Shown here: positions 43,885 to 48,358 of the stretch, in pieces
Layout: each line of letters opens with the position of its first letter
How positions within the stretch are numbered: the stretch's first letter is position 1
Origin: an uncultured delta proteobacterium
GTDB taxonomy: Bacteria > Myxococcota_A > Polyangia > Haliangiales > Haliangiaceae
Length of the DNA stretch: 48,358 bases
NCBI GenBank assembly: GCA_900696455.1
Contig: CAADGB010000297.1
Span: forward strand, 1 to 48,358
Direction: 5' to 3'
The notes under the pieces: generated by a model
What the model saw: only the letters and a program-made list of their open reading frames with translations
Databases searched by the model: none
Told to the model about the DNA's origin: nothing
Position numbers and translations under genes: made by a program

Positions 43885-46623
43885 ATGGCCCACGACGTCC
43901 GCTCGACCCGCGCCGCGCTCGAGGCTGGCACCCTGACCCCCGACGACGCCCTGCCGGCGCTCGTCGAGCTGGCCCGCGGCGCCTCCACCCGCGGCCAGCG
44001 CAGCCTGGCCTGCGGCCTCCTCGGCGACCTCGCCGGGCGGGCCTTCGGCGCGAGGTGGGAGGTCGCCGAGCGCGCGGCGTGGGCGCTGCTCGAGCTGGCC
44101 GGCATCGTCGACTCCACCGACGAGCGCCGCGAGCTGCTCCTGGCCATGGCCCGCGGCTTCCGCAACGTCTGGCTCCTGCCCTACGTCCACCGCCGCATGT
44201 CCGATCCCGACCCGGCGATCGTCGCCGCCGCCGCCACCGCCGCCGGCGGCCTCGGCTTCCCCGCGCTCGAGGAGGCGGTGGTCGAGCTCATCACCCCCGA
44301 CGCGCCCCTCGAGCTGCGCCTGGCCGCGGTCGCCGCGCTCGGCCGCATGGGCTCGGTCGGCGCCGCCGACCGCCTGCGCCCGCTGGTCCAGGGCGATCCG
44401 CGCGAGGCCGCCGCCGCGCTCACCGCGCTGACCGAGATCCGCTCGCCGGTGGCGCTGGCCGACGCCGCCGCGCTGCTCGCCACCGACCCCGAGCCCGAGA
44501 TCGTCGTCGCCGGCGTCCGCTACCTCGCCGAGCTGGGCGCGATGGAGGTGCTGTCGCCCCTGCGCCGGCTGGCCCGCGACGACGACGCGCTCCTGCGCAC
44601 CGCCGCCAGCTTCGCCTCGCGCGCCTTCAAGGCCGAGCGCGGCCGCGACGCCGGCGAGCGCTTCCTGGTGGCCCTGACCGAGAAGGACCGGGCGGTGCGC
44701 GCCAGCCTGGCCCGCCGCCTGCGCACGATCGCCACCGCCGAGATCCTCGAGCATGCCGACGTGCTCCTGTCCGAGGACGCCGAGGGGGTGGTCCAGGTCC
44801 TGGCCGAGATCCGCGAGCCCGACGTCACCCGCTACCTGCTCGGCCTGGTCGAGCGCGCCGACCTGTCCGAGATCGTCCGCGCCCGCGCCGCCCTCGCGAT
44901 CGAGGCCAACCTGCCGTGGGAGCGCGAGGCCCTGGGCAAGATCGCCGGCGACGCCGGCCAGCCCGAGACGGTGCGCGCCGCCGCCGCCCAGGCCATGGGC
45001 GCGTTCGCCGATCTCGAGGAGATGTTCCGCCGCATCGGCGACCTGGCCGGGTCCCCGGCCGCGTCGCTGCGCGGCGCCTTCCTGTGGGCGCTCCAGCTCG
45101 CCGCCCGGCCCAGCAAGCTCGAGGGCGCCCTGCGCAAGCGCACGACCGACGCCGTGCGCGCGCTCCTCGGCGACGGCGACGCCCTGGTCCGGCGCCGCGC
45201 CGCCTACGTCGCGGGCAACCTGGCGCTGGTCGAGCTCGCGCCCGCGCTGATCGCGTCGGCCCGCACGTCGCCCGACCCCGAGCAGCGCATCGCCGTCTTC
45301 ACCGCGCTCGGCGAGCTGCGCAGCGTCGACACCTTCGCCGAGACCCTCGAGCTGGCGCGCAGGCCGGAGAAGACCGACACCGACCGGGTCGCGGTCGCCG
45401 CCCTGCGCACGCTGGCGGCGATCGTGGCCGCCAACCCCGGCCAGCGCCTCGACCTCGGCCCCATCGCCGGCCGCGTCACCCAGCACCTGACGTCGAAGGA
45501 CGCGCTGGTGCGCGAGGCCGCGGTGCGCATCGCCGGGCTGGCCCGGGGCGCGGTCGCGCCGCCGACGGTGGCCCGCCTGGGCGAGGACCCGTCGCCGCGG
45601 GTGCGCGGCGAGGCCTTCACCGCGCTCGGGCGCCTGGGGGCGCGCGAGGCCGAGCCCGCGCTCATCGCCGCCTTCCAGGACGCCGACCCCGCGATCCACG
45701 AGCGCGCCGCCCGCGCCCTGGTCGAGCTCGGCGGTCGCAAGGCGCTGGAGCAGGTGCTCGCCTACGTCGGCGGCGAGGGCGACGACGACGCCCGCGCCCA
45801 CGTCGCCGGCCACCTCGCGATCCCGCCGGGCGAGGCCGGCCACTTCCTGCCGCTCCTCGACGCCGCGCTCGACCGCCTGGGCCCGGCCGACGCCGCCTAC
45901 GAGCCGCTGCTCGGCGCCAAGCTCGAGCTGCTCGAGGCCAAGGCCGGCGGCAACGCGCCCGGCGACATCGACGAGCGGATCACCGGCGTCTTCCCGTCGT
46001 TCTCGCACCTGCGCAAGCTGCGCGGCTTCGAGGCCCTGGTGAAGAGCCTGCGCACCGCCGAGTCGCTCTACCACTCGACGGCGACGATCGCCGACGCCGA
46101 CCAGTCGCCGCCCATCGTCCTGTGGATGAAGTGCCTCGAGAACTACGTCCACGCCTGGCTCGGCCAGAAGATGTCCCAGGTCCAGCGCGAGCCGGCGTCG
46201 CTGTTCGCGTACGTCGACACCGTCGCCGGCGCCTGGCCCACCTACCAGCGCTTCGTCGGCGAGCGGTGGAAGGACAGCGTGCAGATGGGCACGGCCAAGG
46301 TCGACGTCCCGCTGCGCTCGCTCCCCAACGCCCTGCGCGACTTCCAGGAGCACAAGCGCAAGCGCCTCGACTCGCCGCTGTCGGTGACCGAGTGGGCGCG
46401 CCTCATCGTCTTCTTCGCCGTCGACCACGCCTCGGGACCGAAGAACCTGTTCAAGCTGCCGGTCAAGGGCGGCGATCAGGTCATCCGCCTCGCCCACCGC
46501 CTCCACACCCTGGCCGCCGTCCGCAACCTGGTCACCCACCGCGCGGCCGCCTCGGGCTCGACCCTCGACGCCTTCCGCAAGAGCTACTACCAGTCGTTCG
46601 AGGACCTCGCCCAGATCGCCTGA
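43885..46623 (+). CDS. HEAT-repeat protein with HEPN-like C-terminal domain
   Basis: The 912-residue protein is soluble, without signal peptide. Residues about 30-690 are a series of HEAT-like helical pairs (DPDPAIVAAAATAAGGLGFP; LRLAAVAALGRMGSVGAA; ALVREAAVRIAGLARGAV; PALIAAFQDADPAIHERAARALVELGG). The last 210 residues are different: a conserved-looking helical domain with LWMKCLENYVHAWLGQKM and FFAVDHASGPKNLF, ending in VRNLVTHR (R880, N881, H885) and YYQSFEDLAQI. The R-N-x3-H arrangement fits the Rx4-6H signature of HEPN ribonuclease-type domains. No adjacent antitoxin-like gene is seen. Scaffold or RNA-targeting roles are open. Confidence 0.78.
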   Translation: MAHDVRSTRAALEAGTLTPDDALPALVELARGASTRGQRSLACGLLGDLAGRAFGARWEVAERAAWALLELAGIVDSTDERRELLLAMARGFRNVWLLPYVHRRMSDPDPAIVAAAATAAGGLGFPALEEAVVELITPDAPLELRLAAVAALGRMGSVGAADRLRPLVQGDPREAAAALTALTEIRSPVALADAAALLATDPEPEIVVAGVRYLAELGAMEVLSPLRRLARDDDALLRTAASFASRAFKAERGRDAGERFLVALTEKDRAVRASLARRLRTIATAEILEHADVLLSEDAEGVVQVLAEIREPDVTRYLLGLVERADLSEIVRARAALAIEANLPWEREALGKIAGDAGQPETVRAAAAQAMGAFADLEEMFRRIGDLAGSPAASLRGAFLWALQLAARPSKLEGALRKRTTDAVRALLGDGDALVRRRAAYVAGNLALVELAPALIASARTSPDPEQRIAVFTALGELRSVDTFAETLELARRPEKTDTDRVAVAALRTLAAIVAANPGQRLDLGPIAGRVTQHLTSKDALVREAAVRIAGLARGAVAPPTVARLGEDPSPRVRGEAFTALGRLGAREAEPALIAAFQDADPAIHERAARALVELGGRKALEQVLAYVGGEGDDDARAHVAGHLAIPPGEAGHFLPLLDAALDRLGPADAAYEPLLGAKLELLEAKAGGNAPGDIDERITGVFPSFSHLRKLRGFEALVKSLRTAESLYHSTATIADADQSPPIVLWMKCLENYVHAWLGQKMSQVQREPASLFAYVDTVAGAWPTYQRFVGERWKDSVQMGTAKVDVPLRSLPNALRDFQEHKRKRLDSPLSVTEWARLIVFFAVDHASGPKNLFKLPVKGGDQVIRLAHRLHTLAAVRNLVTHRAAASGSTLDAFRKSYYQSFEDLAQIA

Positions 46624-46657
46624 CCGCCGCGGGCGGCGGCGGTCGAGTCGGGGCGTC

Positions 46658-46696
46658 ATGCGTCCCCCCACCCTCGTCCTCGCGCGGATCGCCTGA
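46658..46696 (+). other. Relic 12-codon ORF made by the duplication
   Basis: The first copy contains ATG at 46658 and reads MRPPTLVLARIA followed by TGA. Its first nine residues resemble the start of the lipoprotein below (MRPARLVLA), and its last residues repeat the HEAT-gene ending. It is probably a hybrid by-product and not a functional gene. Confidence 0.6.
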
Positions 46697-46721
46697 CCGC
46701 CGCGGGCGGCGGCGGTAGAGT
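46693..46721 (+). promoter_or_regulatory. Candidate promoter of the OmpA-like lipoprotein gene
   Basis: CTGACC (46693-46698), 17 bases, TAGAGT (46716-46721), nine bases, ATG (46731). The same layout in the first copy of the duplication has TCGAGT and is probably weaker. Confidence 0.45.
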
Positions 46722-46730
46722 CGGGGCGTC

Positions 46731-47795
46731 ATGCGTCCCGCCCGCCTCGTCCTCGCGCTGGCCCTGGCCAGCAGCATCCTCGTCTGCGGCTGCGATCACG
46801 CGCCGCGCGACACCCGCGACCCCGCGCTCGACGCCTGGTCCGCGACCGCCCCGGCGGCGCGCGCCCGCGTGGCCGAGCTGCGCCAGCGCCACGCCACCCT
46901 CGCCGGCCGGATCGCCGCGCTGCGCCTGCCGCCCGACATCGACGATCCGAGCCTGGCCAGCGAGCTGGTCGACCTCGGCCGCCAGCTCGCCCAGCTCGAC
47001 GGCGCCGTCGCCGCCCTCGACCAGCGCACCACCGACGTCCTGGCACAGGTCGACGCCGCCCTCGGCCAGCGCGATCGCCGGGCGGGTCGGGACGCCGTCG
47101 CCGCCGGCACCGCGTCGCTCGACGCCGCGCTCGCCACCGCGCGCTCGCCGCTCGCCGCGCTCGAGGCCCGCGTGCCCGCGGCCGAGGCCGCGCTCGCCCG
47201 CCACACCACGACGATCGCCGCGGTCGAGCAGCGCCTGCGTCGCATCGCCGCCGCCGGCGGCCACCTCGATCTCACCGCCGTCCGCTTCGAGGGCGCGCGG
47301 CTCGACACCGGCCACGTCGGCACGACGGCGTCGATGGACCGCCTGCTCCGCCTCGGCCAGACCTGCCCCGAGATCCGCCTGCGGCTGAGCGCCCACGTGC
47401 CGGGCTTCGCCGAGGCCACCGGCAAGGTGCTCGCGACCTCGCGCGCCACCGCCGTCCGCGATCACCTCCTCGCCGCCGGCGTGCCCGCCGAGCGCGTCGC
47501 CGTCGGCGCCGACCCGTCGCAGGCCCAGGGCCCCGAGGTGGTGCGGGTGGTGGTCGAGACCCCGTGCCCCGGCCTCGCCGGCCACGGCCACGGCGCGCTC
47601 GGCGCCCCCGCCGAGACGCCCGGTGGGGCCCCCGCCGGGACGCCCGGTGGCGCCGCCGATCCGCACGCCGGCCACGACCACGGTCCGCCCACCCGCGCCG
47701 TCCCCGCCGGCGTCCCCCAGCCCGCGATGCCGCCACCGCCGGTGCCCACGATCGAGCCGGCCCGCCGCGTCCCCGCCGGCCCGCCGCCGCTCTGA
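46731..47795 (+). CDS. Lipoprotein with coiled-coil region and OmpA-like domain
   Basis: The 354-residue product has a signal peptide with lipobox VCGC (cysteine at residue 21). A long Ala/Arg-rich helical region (about residues 35-165, with HATLAGRIAALRLPPD; TAVEQRLRRI) probably forms a coiled coil. From about residue 180, VRFEGARLDTGHVGTTASMDRLLRLGQTCPEIRLRLSAHVPG, followed by LATSRATAVRDHLLAAGVPAERVAVGAD, matches the order of OmpA/MotB-like peptidoglycan-binding domains, though the usual HTD triplet reads AHV. A Gly/Pro/His-rich tail (HAGHDHGPP) ends it. It may connect outer membrane and cell wall. A promoter candidate lies in the duplicated segment upstream. Confidence 0.78.
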   Translation: MRPARLVLALALASSILVCGCDHAPRDTRDPALDAWSATAPAARARVAELRQRHATLAGRIAALRLPPDIDDPSLASELVDLGRQLAQLDGAVAALDQRTTDVLAQVDAALGQRDRRAGRDAVAAGTASLDAALATARSPLAALEARVPAAEAALARHTTTIAAVEQRLRRIAAAGGHLDLTAVRFEGARLDTGHVGTTASMDRLLRLGQTCPEIRLRLSAHVPGFAEATGKVLATSRATAVRDHLLAAGVPAERVAVGADPSQAQGPEVVRVVVETPCPGLAGHGHGALGAPAETPGGAPAGTPGGAADPHAGHDHGPPTRAVPAGVPQPAMPPPPVPTIEPARRVPAGPPPL

Positions 47796-47820
47796 CGCCG
47801 CGCCTCCAGTTCCCGACCCC

Positions 47821-47993
47821 GCCCGCCCCCGCCCCCAATCCGATCCCGATCCCGCCCCCGCCCCCGATCCCGATCCCGATCTCGCTCCCGCCCCCAATCC
47901 GATCCCGATCCCGATCCCGATCCCGCCCCCGATCCCGATCCCGCCCCCGCCCCCGATCCCGATCCCGCTCCGGCCCGGCCCCCGGCCCCCGCT
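47821..47993 (+). repeat. GATCCC/GCCCCC hexamer array
   Basis: Runs of gatccc interspersed with gccccc. A block cccgcccccaatccgatcccgatccc-like appears at about 47828 and 47886, suggesting a higher-order unit. It is the gene-free counterpart of the tract in the kinase tail at 41461-41580. Confidence 0.8.
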
Positions 47994-48037
47994 CCCCAAC
48001 GCGTGTACCTCTCTCTCCGCTCGCCCTGAGCTCTTCA

Positions 48038-48051
48038 CCGACCGCGGTCGG
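48038..48051. repeat. Perfect 14-bp palindrome
   Basis: ccgaccgcggtcgg reads identically on both strands. It lies between the hexamer array and the REP-like repeats. Function unknown. Confidence 0.5.
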
Positions 48052-48093
48052 AGATCGCGGGAAACGAACGGCGAGCTGCATCTCTCCGGTCGG

Positions 48094-48131
48094 CCTGAGC
48101 CGCCCGAGCGACAGCGAGGGCGTGTCGAAGG
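48094..48131 (+). repeat. REP-like element, copy 1
   Basis: A 38-bp element starting CCTGAGCCGCCCGAGCG and ending GGGCGTGTCGAAGG, imperfectly self-complementary (CCTGAG.../...TCGAAGG with an internal CGAGCG-type hairpin). Elements of this shape recur in intergenic DNA of many high-GC genomes. Confidence 0.6.
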
Positions 48132-48187
48132 CCGACAAGCCGCGGCCGTCGCGCGAGTGATGTCGGGCGCTTGCCGGCGCCGTTCGT

Positions 48188-48225
48188 TAGGAGCCGCGCG
48201 AGCGCCAGCGAGCGCGTGTCGAAGG
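48188..48225 (+). repeat. REP-like element, copy 2
   Basis: Same length and alignment as copy 1, starting TAGGAGCCGCGCGAGCG and ending GCGCGTGTCGAAGG, in the same orientation. The transposase gene starts 57 bases further on. Confidence 0.6.
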
Positions 48226-48281
48226 GCCCCGCTCAAGATCCAACACATCTCAAGGTCAGGGAGGTGTGATCTAACTCGGCG

Positions 48282-48358
48282 ATGCCCAACGAGTTCTCGG
48301 AGTACCTCGGCGAAGTTGGCGACGAGTTTGCGAACGTCGACCTTGGGGACAAGCGACG
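48282..48358 (+). CDS. IS4/Tn5-type transposase, 5' fragment cut by the window edge
   Basis: The visible 25 residues, MPNEFSEYLGEVGDEFANVD continuing LGDKR, match the start of the Tn5/IS4-family transposase N-terminal DNA-binding domain (pattern EFxxxxLGDxRRxxRL). The rest lies outside the window. The codons use more A and T than the resident genes, as expected for an incoming insertion sequence. A purine-rich GTCAGGGAGGTGTGAT precedes it with GGGAGG as a possible ribosome-binding site about 20 bases upstream. The left end of the element is not resolved, and the 38-bp repeat at 48188 may flank it. Confidence 0.7.
   Translation, partial: MPNEFSEYLGEVGDEFANVDLGDKR

Larger units (their letters stand above)
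46614..46759 (+). repeat. 73-bp tandem duplication across a gene boundary
   Basis: The segment beginning gatcgcctgaccgccgcggg (46614) is repeated at 46687. Each copy contains the last codons and stop of the HEAT gene, a CTGACC hexamer and an ATG starting MRP. The two copies differ at few positions, the most relevant being TCGAGT in the first and TAGAGT in the second. Confidence 0.85.
47796..48281. other. Gene-free 486-bp stretch: hexamer array, palindrome, REP-like repeats, IS boundary
   Basis: From left to right: a C-rich hexamer array (47821-47993), a short mixed region, the palindrome ccgaccgcggtcgg (48038-48051), two copies of a 38-bp REP-like element (48094-48131, 48188-48225), and a less GC-rich stretch leading to the transposase start. 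No protein-coding gene is supported here. Confidence 0.7.

Noticed and set aside
47272..48138. Minus-strand ORF with (RD)n and (GI)n runs
   Set aside because: Product of the GATCCC array; antisense to the OmpA-like gene and without any domain.

Overview
The window reads as chromosomal DNA of a myxobacterium-like bacterium (Myxococcota; the gene mix most resembles the Haliangium/Kofleriaceae side). The grounds are a very high G+C content with almost every third codon position G or C, three Ser/Thr-kinase-type genes with PEGA/TPR partners, a PilZ-type domain family typical of myxobacteria, RCC1-repeat and other lipoproteins with Asp/Ala linkers, and microcompartment vertex genes away from a shell operon. 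Genes are tightly packed with many 1- to 4-base stop/start overlaps. Several first genes of transcription units have a -10-like hexamer 6-13 bases before the start codon, suggesting leaderless mRNAs.

Layout. 1-3642: end of glnE, then ilvE. 3643-6378 (minus): a membrane-anchored protein of carboxypeptidase-regulatory-like repeats. 6600-7583: a lipoprotein with a clear terminator. 7659-11156: a GDP-mannose/hexose operon (manC, manB, ROK glucokinase). 16651-11204 (minus): an overlapping four-gene operon of pseudokinase with PEGA domains, PilZ-type/J-domain/TPR protein, divergent lidless Hsp70 and thioredoxin-like lipoprotein. 16698-18667: asnS and a small Rossmann protein. 18715-21462: aldo/keto reductase, HAD phosphatase, acyl-CoA desaturase. 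21616-30174: one giant TPR gene split by a single in-frame TAG. 31796-30129 (minus): a six-TM receptor-type Ser/Thr kinase. 31899-33594: two EutN/CcmL vertex proteins and a class II aldolase with a putative encapsulation peptide. 34092-33625 (minus): SixA-like phosphatase. 34185-35930: a lipoprotein. 38783-35955 (minus): a cytolysin-fold lipoprotein, a small lipoprotein and an unknown protein. 38999-39736: MenH-like hydrolase. 39901-43834: kinase, TPR partner and RCC1 lipoprotein. 43885-47795: a HEAT-repeat protein with a HEPN-like tail and an OmpA-like lipoprotein, joined by a 73-bp tandem duplication. 47796-48358: a 486-bp gene-free stretch of hexamer repeats and REP-like elements, then the start of an IS4/Tn5-type transposase.

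The most interesting systems are (a) the microcompartment satellite operon, (b) the pseudokinase/J-protein/Hsp70/thioredoxin operon, (c) the cytolysin-like lipoprotein whose C-terminal membrane-recognition domain looks replaced, and (d) the HEAT-HEPN protein. All functional statements come from reading motifs; no database search was possible.
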